Origin: Bacteroidota bacterium
Lineage (GTDB): Bacteria > Bacteroidota > Bacteroidia > Flavobacteriales > Schleiferiaceae
Direction of reading: 5' to 3'
NCBI GenBank assembly: GCA_003385605.1
Contig: QQUU01000032.1
Span: 1 to 59,126, forward strand
DNA: 59,126 nucleotides
How positions within the stretch are numbered: position 1 is the first letter of the stretch; the number at the start of each line of letters is the position of its first letter. The notes beneath the pieces are model-generated. The model ran no database searches. It was not told where the DNA came from and worked only from the letters and a program-made list of their open reading frames with translations. The position numbers and the translations under genes are program-made. This document shows, piece after piece, positions 43,168 to 52,179 of the stretch.

Positions 43168-46100
43168 ATGAGTACATTCCCTGAATATTCACACCTAGAT
43201 TTAGCTGCCATCCACAAAGCCGTATTAGAGCGTTGGAAGGCAGAAAACGTCTTTGAGCAAACCCTCGAAAAACGCAAAGATGCAGAGCCTTGGATCTTCT
43301 TCGAAGGCCCTCCTAGTGCCAACGGTTTGCCGGGTATTCACCACGTAATGGGACGTTCTTTGAAGGACGTCTTTTGTCGTTATAAAACCCAGCAAGGGTA
43401 CCTCGTTGACCGCAAGGCAGGTTGGGATACCCACGGTCTTCCTGTGGAGCTTGGTGTCGAAAAAGAATTGGGCATCACCAAGGAAGATATTGGGAGCAAA
43501 ATCTCTATTGAAGAGTACAACGACGCGTGTCGCGAAGCGGTAATGCGCTACACCGGGATTTGGAAAGATCTGACCGATCAAATGGGTTACTGGGTAGACC
43601 TTGACGACCCTTATGTTACCTACGATTCCAAATACATGGAAAGTGTTTGGTGGTTGCTCTCCGAACTCTACAATAAAGGGCTCATCTACAAGGGGTACAC
43701 CATTCAACCGTATTCGCCAAAAGCAGGAACTGGATTGAGTTCGCACGAGTTGAACCAACCGGGCTGTTACCGCGACGTTAAAGACAACACTGTGGTGGCG
43801 CAGTTCAAGATGGTTCCTTCGGCGCAAAGCACGGCACTTCTAGGTACGGAAGATGCCCACTTCTTGGCATGGACGACCACGCCTTGGACACTACCTTCAA
43901 ACACCGCGTTGACCGTTGGGCCTAAGATTGAATATGCACTTGTTAAGACCTTCAATCAATACACCTTCGAGCCGGTAAACATCATTGCTGCTTCAGGCCT
44001 TTTGGGCAAGTTGTTCGGTAAAAAGTTTGTCGAAGGCGATACTGCTACTTACGAGAAAGGCGCGAAGAAGATTCCTTACGAGATTGTAAAAACTGTTTCA
44101 GGTGCTGATCTAGTCGGTATTAAATACGAGCAGCTTTTAGACTATGCACAGCCGCACGAGCGTCCAGAGGATGCCTTCCGCGTGATTCCAGGTGACTTCG
44201 TAACTACTGAAGACGGTACGGGTATTGTGCACACGGCGCCAACCTTCGGTGCTGATGATGCCAAAGTAGCCGCAGATGCTGGCGTACCTCCACTACTTGT
44301 GATGGACGAGAGCGATAATTTGGTACCGTTGGTGGATCTGAGAGGGAAGTTCAGAGCTGAATTGGCCGATCCAATGTTCGGTTTGGGTGAAGAATACATC
44401 AAAGCGGAATACCTCACGGATGAAGAAAAGGAAGCTTCGTTCCAAGAGCAGAGAGAAAAATTAAAACCAATCATTCCAGAGCTAAAAGCCTATTTGAGCG
44501 TGGATGAGCGTATTGCCCTTAAGCTAAAGCTGGAGAACAAGGCGTTCAAGATTGAGAAATACGAACACAGCTACCCGCACTGTTGGCGTACCGACAAACC
44601 TGTTTTGTACTACCCGCTGGACAGCTGGTTCATTAAATCGACCGCAAACAAGGACCAAATGATTGCCTTGAATAAGACGATTAATTGGAAACCGGCATCA
44701 ACAGGAACTGGTCGCTTCGGGAATTGGCTTGAAAACCTCAACGATTGGAACTTGAGCCGCTCTAGATTCTGGGGTATTCCATTGCCTATTTGGAGCACCG
44801 AAGAAGGCGATGAAAACATCTGTATCGGTAGTGTAGAGCAGTTGCAACAGGAGATTGAAAAATCTATTGCAGCAGGCAACATGGACCACAATCCTTTGGA
44901 AGGTTTCGTGGCTGGCGATATGAGCCGTGAGAACTACGACAAGATTGACCTGCATCGCCACATTATGGACACCGTGGTGCTAACCAGCGCCTCCGGAAAA
45001 GCGATGCGCAGAGAAAGTGATTTGATCGATGTTTGGTTCGACAGTGGTTCTATGCCGTACGCACAATGGCATTACCCGTTCGAAAACAAAGACAAGGTCG
45101 ATAACGGCGGTGCCTACCCTGCAAACTTCATTGCAGAAGGTGTGGACCAAACTAGAGGTTGGTTCTTTACCCTGCATGCCATTTCATCGATGGTATTTGA
45201 TAAAGTCGCCTACAAGAATGTGATCTCGAACGGATTGGTACTGGATAAGAACGGCATGAAGATGTCGAAGCGTCTAGGCAATGCGGTAGATCCATTTACT
45301 ACCATGGATAAATACGGCGCGGATGCCCTGCGCTGGTACATGTTGACCAATGCGTCGCCGTGGGACAACTTGCGCTTTGACATGGACGGGCTGGACGAGG
45401 TTCGCCGTAAATTCTTTGGTACCCTCCACAATACCTACGCTTTCTTCGCGCTGTATGCGAATGTGGATGGCTTCAAATTTGAGGAGGCACCAATTCCGGT
45501 AGCCGACCGCCCAGAAATGGATCAGTGGATTCTTTCTGAACTCAATACGTTGATTGCTCAGGTAGTCGATGGAATGGAAGCTTTCGAGCCTACTCGTGCC
45601 TTCCGTCCTATCCAGGAGTTTACCACGGAAAAACTCTCGAACTGGTACGTACGTCTCGGTCGTCGTCGCTTCTGGAAAGGCGAGTACGCTGCCGATAAGA
45701 TCAGCGCCTACCAAACCCTTTGGACGTGTCTGGAGACCTTGAGCCGATTGATGGCACCGCTCGCGCCGTTTTATGCAGACAAACTCTATCAGGACCTCTA
45801 CAGCGGCGTTGCCCTAGAAGGTGAAAACAGCGTGCATTTGACCCAATTCCCAATGTCGGATGCTGCTCTCGTAAATACTGCCCTTGAGCACAAAATCAAT
45901 ACCGCTCGCAAGCTGACTTCGCTCGTACTAAGTATCCGTAAGAAAGAGAACTTGAAGGTACGTCAGCCTCTCGCGCGCGTTCTTGTACCTGCATTAAACA
46001 AGCAGGATGCAGAAGTCTTAGAAAGCATTCAAAACATCCTGTTGGCGGAGGTCAACGTTAAAGCACTAGAGATCATCGCTCCAGATGCGGGTGTCTTTGT

Positions 46101-46614
46101 CAAAAAGGTAAAGCCAAACTTCAAGGCCTTAGGTCCAAAAGTTGGGCGTCACATGAAAGCAGTGAAAGCCTTCATCGAAGGGATGGAAAGTACGGCTATT
46201 GATGCCTTTGAAGCTTCTGGTGAAGTAAGCTTTGAGGACCAAGGTCAAACCGTTACCATTAGCATTGAAGATTGTGAGGTGGTTACCGAAGATATCCCAG
46301 GAATGTTGGTCGCAACAGGCGATGGATTAACGGTAGCACTCGATGCCGAACTAACAGAAGCGTTGAAGAACGAAGGATTGGCTAGGGAGCTTGTTAACCG
46401 CTTGCAGAACCTTCGTAAGTCTTCCGGCTTGGATGTAGTAGATCGAATAGATGTGACGATTCAAGCTGAAGATGCCTTTGCAAGCAGCCTTGCTTCATTT
46501 GAAGAATATGTAAAAGACGAGGTCCTTGCCGATGCTATCCACTGGGGGACTACTACTGAAAACAGCACGGAAGTAGAAGGGCATGAGATTTGTATTTCTA
46601 TTTCCAAGAATTAA
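43168..46614 (+). CDS. ileS: Isoleucyl-tRNA synthetase, type 2-like, with swapped HIGH motif
   Basis: IleRS charges tRNA-Ile. The 1148-residue protein has the class I Rossmann start F-F-E-G-P-P-S-A-N-G-L-P, the editing (CP1) domain (about 190-410), K-M-S-K-R at 698-702 and a long C-terminal anticodon region. The length and lack of a C-terminal zinc site point to the eukaryote-like IleRS2 type. The HIGH position reads G56-I57-H58-H59: glycine and histidine have swapped places (G-x-H-H). Such variants have been linked to very high mupirocin tolerance. No second ileS is in the window. Confidence 0.96.
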   Translation: MSTFPEYSHLDLAAIHKAVLERWKAENVFEQTLEKRKDAEPWIFFEGPPSANGLPGIHHVMGRSLKDVFCRYKTQQGYLVDRKAGWDTHGLPVELGVEKELGITKEDIGSKISIEEYNDACREAVMRYTGIWKDLTDQMGYWVDLDDPYVTYDSKYMESVWWLLSELYNKGLIYKGYTIQPYSPKAGTGLSSHELNQPGCYRDVKDNTVVAQFKMVPSAQSTALLGTEDAHFLAWTTTPWTLPSNTALTVGPKIEYALVKTFNQYTFEPVNIIAASGLLGKLFGKKFVEGDTATYEKGAKKIPYEIVKTVSGADLVGIKYEQLLDYAQPHERPEDAFRVIPGDFVTTEDGTGIVHTAPTFGADDAKVAADAGVPPLLVMDESDNLVPLVDLRGKFRAELADPMFGLGEEYIKAEYLTDEEKEASFQEQREKLKPIIPELKAYLSVDERIALKLKLENKAFKIEKYEHSYPHCWRTDKPVLYYPLDSWFIKSTANKDQMIALNKTINWKPASTGTGRFGNWLENLNDWNLSRSRFWGIPLPIWSTEEGDENICIGSVEQLQQEIEKSIAAGNMDHNPLEGFVAGDMSRENYDKIDLHRHIMDTVVLTSASGKAMRRESDLIDVWFDSGSMPYAQWHYPFENKDKVDNGGAYPANFIAEGVDQTRGWFFTLHAISSMVFDKVAYKNVISNGLVLDKNGMKMSKRLGNAVDPFTTMDKYGADALRWYMLTNASPWDNLRFDMDGLDEVRRKFFGTLHNTYAFFALYANVDGFKFEEAPIPVADRPEMDQWILSELNTLIAQVVDGMEAFEPTRAFRPIQEFTTEKLSNWYVRLGRRRFWKGEYAADKISAYQTLWTCLETLSRLMAPLAPFYADKLYQDLYSGVALEGENSVHLTQFPMSDAALVNTALEHKINTARKLTSLVLSIRKKENLKVRQPLARVLVPALNKQDAEVLESIQNILLAEVNVKALEIIAPDAGVFVKKVKPNFKALGPKVGRHMKAVKAFIEGMESTAIDAFEASGEVSFEDQGQTVTISIEDCEVVTEDIPGMLVATGDGLTVALDAELTEALKNEGLARELVNRLQNLRKSSGLDVVDRIDVTIQAEDAFASSLASFEEYVKDEVLADAIHWGTTTENSTEVEGHEICISISKN

Positions 46615-46657
46615 TTAAATTCGTGCCTCTCCGACCTAGCACACAAAACTTTGAGAC

Positions 46658-47041
46658 ATGTCAGATCAAGAAAAAACCAGATACAATGATGCTGAGCTTC
46701 AGGAGTTCAGAGCGATCATTGAGAAAAAAATCGCAAAAGCGGAAGAAGATCTAGCCTTGTTGCGCGAGCAGTTCGCAAACGACATGAACAACGGTACAGA
46801 CGATACGTCGCCGCAGTTCAAATCTTTTGAAGAGGGTTCAATCACCATGAGTAAAGAGCGCAATTCACAACTCGCCTCGCGTCAAGAAAAATTCATTCGT
46901 GACCTCAAAAACGCCATTATCCGTATCGAGAATAAAACCTACGGTATTTGTCGCGTTACTGGAAAACTGATTGAGGCAGACCGTCTGAAATTGGTACCGC
47001 ACGCGACATTGAGCATGGAAGCGAAACTCAAGCAGCGTTGA
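46658..47041 (+). CDS. TraR/DksA-family protein with degenerate zinc site
   Basis: The 127-residue protein has a coiled-coil N-terminus (about 10-60) and a DksA/TraR-type C-terminal element Y-G-I-C-R-V-T-G-K-L-I-E-A-D-R-L-K-L-V-P-H-A-T-L. Only one of the four zinc-binding cysteines remains (in G-I-C), so zinc binding is unlikely; this form is common in Bacteroidota. DksA-like proteins bind RNA polymerase in the secondary channel; whether this one does is open. Its TGA overlaps the lspA TTG start by 3 bases. Confidence 0.88.
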   Translation: MSDQEKTRYNDAELQEFRAIIEKKIAKAEEDLALLREQFANDMNNGTDDTSPQFKSFEEGSITMSKERNSQLASRQEKFIRDLKNAIIRIENKTYGICRVTGKLIEADRLKLVPHATLSMEAKLKQR

Positions 47042-47625
47042 GAAAAGCGACCTTCATCGTTTTAGCGGTTCTCCTCGTAGACCAACTCGTGAAGCTTTGG
47101 GTTAAGAGTACTATGTATTTGGGCCAGAGCTATGAAATCACGCCATGGTTTTACATTCACTTCACCGAAAATCCTGGAATGGCATTTGGCCTCGAACTGG
47201 GCGGTGTCGCGGGTAAATTAGCCCTAACTATTTTCCGTATTGGAGCCATTGCAGGTATCATTTATTGGCTCCGTTCGACCATCAAATCCGGCACGACCAA
47301 CGTGGCGATCTGGGGGATCAGTCTCATCCTCGCAGGTGCTATCGGCAATGTCTTAGACAGCCTGTACTACGGCCTCATATTCTCAGACTCCCTAGGCCGC
47401 GTGGCCGAGTTCATGCCTGAGGCAGGAGGGTACGCACCCGTACTGCAAGGAAAGGTGGTAGATATGCTTTACTTCCCACTGTACGCAGGAAACTTGCCTG
47501 AATGGGTTCCTGTTTGGGGCGGTCAATTCTTCACTTTCTTCCGTCCTATTTTCAACATCGCCGACACTGCCATCTCAGTAGGTGTAGGACTTTTGTTCCT
47601 CTTTCAACGCAGCGTCTTCAAATAA
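47038..47625 (+). CDS. lspA: Lipoprotein signal peptidase II
   Basis: LspA cuts prolipoprotein signal peptides in the inner membrane and serves the several lipoproteins in this window. The 195-residue protein has four helices, the V-D-Q-L-V-K-L-W-V start, F-T-E-N-P-G-M-A-F-G, the catalytic Asp in G-N-V-L-D-S-L-Y-Y-G and the second in F-N-I-A-D-T-A-I-S. A ~50-residue loop between them is a Bacteroidota feature. The start is TTG at 47038; the next ATG would remove the conserved D-Q-x-x-K segment. Confidence 0.94.
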   Translation: MRKATFIVLAVLLVDQLVKLWVKSTMYLGQSYEITPWFYIHFTENPGMAFGLELGGVAGKLALTIFRIGAIAGIIYWLRSTIKSGTTNVAIWGISLILAGAIGNVLDSLYYGLIFSDSLGRVAEFMPEAGGYAPVLQGKVVDMLYFPLYAGNLPEWVPVWGGQFFTFFRPIFNIADTAISVGVGLLFLFQRSVFK

Positions 47626-48329
47626 TGGAGCAGTGGCTGGACTACACGTTCGGCGGCCACTCTTGTCGCTTGTACTTTGACGGTTCACTCTACGTCGAAG
47701 ACCTCAACACCTTATTTCTTTCCGACATCCATTTGGGTAAAGGGGGCCAATTCCGCAAAGAAGGTATCCCCACTCCTATTGCTGTCCACCGCTTTGGAAT
47801 GAAACGACTCTCAGCGGCCATAGATCGTCACCCAACCTCTACCGTCATCTTCCTTGGCGACCTCTTTGAAGGTGCTCAAAACAAAGAAACTTCCGAGCTC
47901 CTCGATTTCATCAAAGACAGAAGCGAACGAAACTTTATTCTAGTCAAAGGCAACCACGATTTCGACCTACCTAGTTGGTCGGAATTGCTTGTCTACGACC
48001 AGTACAGCATAGGCAATTTCCTTTGCCTGCACGAACCGCCAGGGTCGGATTTCTCCAAGAACTGCTCTTTTGATGAAGCAAGAGCACGCCGCGTACACCC
48101 TGAATTAAACGAAGATAAAGTGCTTATCTGTGGTCATCTGCACCCTGGGGCCACCCTAAAAGGCAAAGGGCGATTCCGCGTCAAAATGAAAGCGTTTTTC
48201 TTCAACCATTGGATTGGAATCTTGCCTGCGTTCGGAGCTTTAACCGGCCATTATTCACTTGCTGAAAACGGCACTTACTTCGGCATCGCTGAAAACTATG
48301 TCGTTCCGCTCGGGGATTGGGATAAATAG
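47625..48329 (+). CDS. pdeM: Ligase-associated DNA damage response endonuclease PdeM
   Basis: The 234-residue calcineurin-like metallophosphoesterase has S-D-I-H-L-G-K-G (near 32-39), L-G-D-L-F-E-G, G-N-H-D and C-G-H-L-H-P-G, the full metal-binding set, in the PdeM/YbbP-like size class. PdeM is usually part of a DNA-repair group with an ATP-dependent ligase and a helicase; those partners are not in this window. I chose the ATG at 47625, which overlaps the lspA stop (TAATG). A terminator follows. Confidence 0.88.
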   Translation: MEQWLDYTFGGHSCRLYFDGSLYVEDLNTLFLSDIHLGKGGQFRKEGIPTPIAVHRFGMKRLSAAIDRHPTSTVIFLGDLFEGAQNKETSELLDFIKDRSERNFILVKGNHDFDLPSWSELLVYDQYSIGNFLCLHEPPGSDFSKNCSFDEARARRVHPELNEDKVLICGHLHPGATLKGKGRFRVKMKAFFFNHWIGILPAFGALTGHYSLAENGTYFGIAENYVVPLGDWDK

Positions 48330-48356
48330 ACCTATTTTAACCCTCCTTTAACCATT

Positions 48357-48381
48357 AAAAAAGGACGGATTCCGTTCTTTT
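48357..48381 (+). terminator. Rho-independent terminator after pdeM
   Basis: AAAAGGACGGA (48359-48369) pairs with TCCGTTCTTTT (48371-48381) with one G-U wobble, leaving a short loop and a T4 tail. The tail continues into TTCTTTTG (48375-48382), one mismatch from the -7 box, which may be the moxR promoter. Confidence 0.7.
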
Positions 48382-48404
48382 GAACCCACGAAAAATCAAT
48401 ACGT

Positions 48405-49400
48405 ATGGAAACTGCGCCAGATATTGTTGCATTAAACGAATCGATAAAAAACGAAAGCGCCTTTATCGATCTTCTACAAAGCGAATTAAGTAAGGTCATC
48501 GTTGGACAAAAAGGCATGGTCGAAGGCTTGCTCATCGGACTCCTTGCCGACGGTCATATTTTGCTCGAAGGTGTTCCTGGATTGGCAAAAACACTTGCCA
48601 TCAACAGCCTCAGTAAAACCATTGGAGCTTCTTTCTCTAGGGTCCAATTCACACCTGACCTGCTCCCTTCGGATGTTGTGGGTACTCAGATCTACAACAT
48701 GAAGGAGCACAAGTTTGAAACCAAACAAGGGCCCATCTTTAGCAACTTTGTTTTGGCAGACGAAATCAACCGCGCCCCGGCCAAGGTTCAGAGTGCCCTG
48801 CTTGAAGCCATGCAAGAACGACAAGTAACCCTTGGCGAAAACAGCTATCCTTTACCTAAGCCGTTCTTAGTAATGGCTACGCAGAACCCGGTTGAACAAG
48901 AAGGCACCTACCCGCTTCCTGAAGCACAGATGGACCGCTTTCTGCTCAAAGTAACCCTCACCTACCCAGAGCGTGAAGACGAACGCACCATCATGCGCAA
49001 TCAACTCCAAGGTGGATTAGCCACCCTGAACGCAGTGGTTAGTACAGATCAGATCTTGAATGCTCGCAAGGCAGTCGACAGTATATACATGGACGAGAAG
49101 ATCGAATCCTACATCCTAGATATTGTATTCGCTACTCGTTTCCCGGATAAATTCAACATCACTGGACTTGACAACAAAATAAGTTTCGGCGCCTCACCGC
49201 GTGGTTCTATCGCCTTGGCAAAGGCCGCCAAATGTCACGCATTCCTTAGACATCGTGGTTTCGTTATCCCTGAAGATGTTCGCGCCGTAGCTCCATCCGT
49301 ACTGCGTCACCGCATTGGCCTTAGCTACGAAGCAGAGGCCGAGGAGCTCACTCAGGACGCCATCGTCACAGAGATCTTAAATACACTTATGGTCCCATAA
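48405..49400 (+). CDS. MoxR-type AAA+ ATPase
   Basis: The 331-residue protein has Walker A G-V-P-G-L-A-K-T (56-63), Walker B V-L-A-D-E-I-N (about 115-121), M-A-T-Q-N-P sensor 1 and the C-terminal lid. MoxR ATPases act as chaperones with the VWA proteins encoded next to them. It leads the moxR-bat series, 75 bases after pdeM, with a terminator between. Confidence 0.95.
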   Translation: METAPDIVALNESIKNESAFIDLLQSELSKVIVGQKGMVEGLLIGLLADGHILLEGVPGLAKTLAINSLSKTIGASFSRVQFTPDLLPSDVVGTQIYNMKEHKFETKQGPIFSNFVLADEINRAPAKVQSALLEAMQERQVTLGENSYPLPKPFLVMATQNPVEQEGTYPLPEAQMDRFLLKVTLTYPEREDERTIMRNQLQGGLATLNAVVSTDQILNARKAVDSIYMDEKIESYILDIVFATRFPDKFNITGLDNKISFGASPRGSIALAKAAKCHAFLRHRGFVIPEDVRAVAPSVLRHRIGLSYEAEAEELTQDAIVTEILNTLMVP

Positions 49401-49413
49401 ATAGACCTAAGAA

Positions 49414-50283
49414 TTGGACGCAATAACACTACTTCAGAAAGTTCGACGCATCGAAATCAAGACGCGTAGACTGAGCGATCAACTCTTTTCAGGAGAGTAC
49501 CAAAGTTCGTTCAAAGGGCGAGGTATGAGTTTTGCCGAAGTACGTCCCTACCAAAGTGGGGACGATGTGCGAAGCATCGATTGGAACGTCACCGCACGAA
49601 AACGCGCGCCCTACATCAAAGTATTCGAAGAAGAACGCGAGCTCACCCTATACCTTGTCGTAGACATCAGCCGTAGTACCTCCTTCGGCGGATCAAACCG
49701 GAGCAAAAGAGACTTGCAAACAGAGATTGCCGCCACCTTGGCGTTCAGTGCCTTGGGCAACAACGATAAAATTGGCCTGATTCTCTTCGCCGGATCTGTG
49801 GAGAAGGTAATTCCGCCGAAAAAAGGAAAGAAGCACGTCATGCGCATCATACAAACCTTGCTCGAATGGGAGACTCAGAGTGAAGGGACGGATGTCGATG
49901 GCGCCATAGCACACCTGTTAAAAATACAGAAGCGTCACAGCAATGTATTCTTGATGAGTGACTTCTTAGGACCCGAACCTGCTCGCAACTTTAAAATCGC
50001 TGCCAAGCGCTTTGACCTGTGTGCAGTCCATAGTTATGAGCACAAAGAGGTCGAATTTCCAAAGGTGGGACTCGTACCCATGCGCGATGCAGAAACTGGC
50101 CAGGTACGTTGGGCCAATTCAAACAGCAAAGCATTTTCAGCCGGCCTAAAACAACGCCACCAACAAAAGAAAGAAGCCCTAAATGCGCTCACCAAGCGCT
50201 CCGGCGCTGGACTTGTTTCGGTAGAAATGAATGAAGATTTCGTTCCGCCGCTTTTACATTATTTAAAGACGAAGGCAAGATGA
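49414..50283 (+). CDS. DUF58 domain protein of the Bat operon
   Basis: The 289-residue protein has the DUF58 block F-S-G-E-Y-Q-S-S-F-K-G-R-G-M-S-F-A-E-V-R-P-Y, then D-D-V-R-S-I-D-W-N-V-T-A-R and a VWA-like V-V-D-I-S-R-S-T. It probably acts with MoxR and the Bat VWA proteins at the membrane. The start is TTG at 49414, 13 bases after moxR; the M-D-x-x-x-L-L-Q-K-V-R start fits homologues. The stop overlaps the next ATG by 4 bases. Confidence 0.93.
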   Translation: MDAITLLQKVRRIEIKTRRLSDQLFSGEYQSSFKGRGMSFAEVRPYQSGDDVRSIDWNVTARKRAPYIKVFEEERELTLYLVVDISRSTSFGGSNRSKRDLQTEIAATLAFSALGNNDKIGLILFAGSVEKVIPPKKGKKHVMRIIQTLLEWETQSEGTDVDGAIAHLLKIQKRHSNVFLMSDFLGPEPARNFKIAAKRFDLCAVHSYEHKEVEFPKVGLVPMRDAETGQVRWANSNSKAFSAGLKQRHQQKKEALNALTKRSGAGLVSVEMNEDFVPPLLHYLKTKAR

Positions 50284-51191
50284 TGCGCAAGTATGTATTT
50301 TTCATTGCTGCCCTGCTTTCAGGGCTGAGCGCTGTAGGCCAGAGAAACCCAGGCACTATCGATCCTTCGGTCCTTAGTGCCCAAACGGATTCTTCCCAAT
50401 ATTTGGTTGGAGGCATCGTAGAATACACCCTAGAATATCCTCTCGCCGCCACCTCTTTTTCTCTAGATACGGTTGATGGCCTTTTACTGCTGCAGCAAGA
50501 TTTGGATACAGCAGACAATTACCTAAAACACACCATTTCATTCTTAGTGGTCGATTCAGGAACACTGGCTATGCCTCGAGCCACCCTTGAGTATACGGGC
50601 GACAAGTACACCACAGATTCTACATCAGTTTTAGCCACCCTCATCCCTGCTCAGGAGGGAGTAGAACGTGCGGAGAACCGAGCACTCAAAGCCATTGATT
50701 TCAACTTTGGTCATTGGGTCAGCCATTACAAACTTCACCTCTTAGGACTGCTGCTTGCACTCGCCCTAGCCTACCTCATTTACAGGTTCGCGTCACGCGA
50801 TACCGAGACGAAAAACGAGGAAGAGGACCTTGTAGAAATAGACTGGTTTGCAGATACCATGGCAGCTTTGGCGAGACTCCGAGAAGAACAGCCGTGGGAA
50901 ATTGACGCTAAAGGTTATTACACGAGTATCGCGGACATCCTTCGACGCTACCTCAGTGTTCAAACTGGCTTGCCGCTTAGCGAGCAGACCACCTCCGAAA
51001 GCCTCGCTACACTTCGAACACGATGGACAAGTGAAGATGTAGAGCGGTTCGAATTTATCATGACGCGCGCAGACTTTGTGAAGTTCGCTAAGGGTCAAAC
51101 CACTGTCGGGGAACATCTCGATTGCTTGCAACGCGCCGAGCAACTGGTACTGGATTTTAAACCTAAAGAGGAGAACGATGGATTGGAGTAA
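50280..51191 (+). CDS. Bat-operon membrane protein (DUF4381/BatD-like)
   Basis: The 303-residue protein has a signal peptide (about 1-20), a periplasmic beta domain (about 21-148), one membrane helix (about 153-171) and a cytoplasmic helical domain (about 185-300). The position between DUF58 and batA is standard in Bacteroidota Bat operons. Its role is unknown, probably as part of the same membrane complex. Two tandem ATGs (50280, 50283) are possible starts. The gene overlaps batA by 14 bases. Confidence 0.82.
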   Translation: MMRKYVFFIAALLSGLSAVGQRNPGTIDPSVLSAQTDSSQYLVGGIVEYTLEYPLAATSFSLDTVDGLLLLQQDLDTADNYLKHTISFLVVDSGTLAMPRATLEYTGDKYTTDSTSVLATLIPAQEGVERAENRALKAIDFNFGHWVSHYKLHLLGLLLALALAYLIYRFASRDTETKNEEEDLVEIDWFADTMAALARLREEQPWEIDAKGYYTSIADILRRYLSVQTGLPLSEQTTSESLATLRTRWTSEDVERFEFIMTRADFVKFAKGQTTVGEHLDCLQRAEQLVLDFKPKEENDGLE

Positions 51192-52179
51192 TTGGGAATT
51201 CAACGAGCCGCTTTGGCTCGCGGGTCTTGCCCTCATTCCATTGGCAGCTTTGGGAATGGGCCTACTGCGTGCAAAGCGTTTTGGGCAGTTCACCTTCTCG
51301 TTGCTCGACGGTCTTCAACAGCCTCTGGCGGGACCTTTAAAGAACTTTACTGCCTTGCTCTCTTGGATGGCCCTCGGCGCACTTTGTATTGCCATGGCAC
51401 GCCCACAGAGCTCCGAAATCATTCAACAGCCTTCGCAAAACCTTGGGGTGGATATGATGCTCTCCTTGGACATTAGTGCATCCATGCTCGCGAAAGATCT
51501 GAAGCCTAATCGTCTAGAAGCCTTGAAGGATGTCGCCACCGATTTTGTAAGCAGGCGTAACGTCGATCGGATTGGGCTGGTCATTTATGCAGGCGAGGCC
51601 TACAGCCCTGTCCCCCTAACCACCGATCACAGCTTACTCAATGAACAGATCAGAGCCTTGAAATACGACATGCTCGACGGCGGTACCGCCATCGGTATGG
51701 GATTAAGTACCGCTGCCAATAGATTGGCCGAAAGCACCGCAAAAAGTAAGGTGGTGATCCTCCTTACCGATGGAGAAAACAATGCCGGTTTGGTGGATCC
51801 TATTCAGGCCGGAGAGCTCTGTGCTAGTCTCGGCATCAAGGTGTATACCATTGGGCTAGGGACCAACGGCGTCGCTTCAATGCCCGTGGCTATCGATCCC
51901 TTGACCAAAGAAATCATTTACCGCCCGCAACAAGTAACTATTGACGAAGCCCTTTTAGAGCGGATTGCTTCTATTACAGGAGGGCAATATTTCCGCGCCA
52001 CCGACCGCGAAAGCCTAGAGAACATTTACGATTTGATCGACAGCTTGGAAAAAAGCGAGATCGAAGGATTCCAATTTTACCGATACACCGAGCATTACAG
52101 CAGATTCGTTTGGCTCGCACTGTTTTTAATTGGCCTAGAGTTATTGTTGAATTTTGTACTTCTAAAATCCGCTTTCTAA
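51178..52179 (+). CDS. batA: BatA, VWA-domain membrane protein
   Basis: The 333-residue protein has two N-terminal membrane helices (about 12-30 and 57-75), a VWA domain with the intact MIDAS D98-I-S100-A-S102 and a late L-T-D-G-E-N, and a C-terminal helix (about 309-330). BatA binds metal-dependent ligands on the periplasmic side (family knowledge). The start overlaps the previous gene by 14 bases. The stop is directly followed by the batBC start. Confidence 0.93.
   Translation: MDWSNWEFNEPLWLAGLALIPLAALGMGLLRAKRFGQFTFSLLDGLQQPLAGPLKNFTALLSWMALGALCIAMARPQSSEIIQQPSQNLGVDMMLSLDISASMLAKDLKPNRLEALKDVATDFVSRRNVDRIGLVIYAGEAYSPVPLTTDHSLLNEQIRALKYDMLDGGTAIGMGLSTAANRLAESTAKSKVVILLTDGENNAGLVDPIQAGELCASLGIKVYTIGLGTNGVASMPVAIDPLTKEIIYRPQQVTIDEALLERIASITGGQYFRATDRESLENIYDLIDSLEKSEIEGFQFYRYTEHYSRFVWLALFLIGLELLLNFVLLKSAF

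Noticed and set aside
43225-43827. 200-codon minus-strand open frame inside ileS
   Set aside because: Antisense to strongly conserved ileS, with no domain or promoter support.
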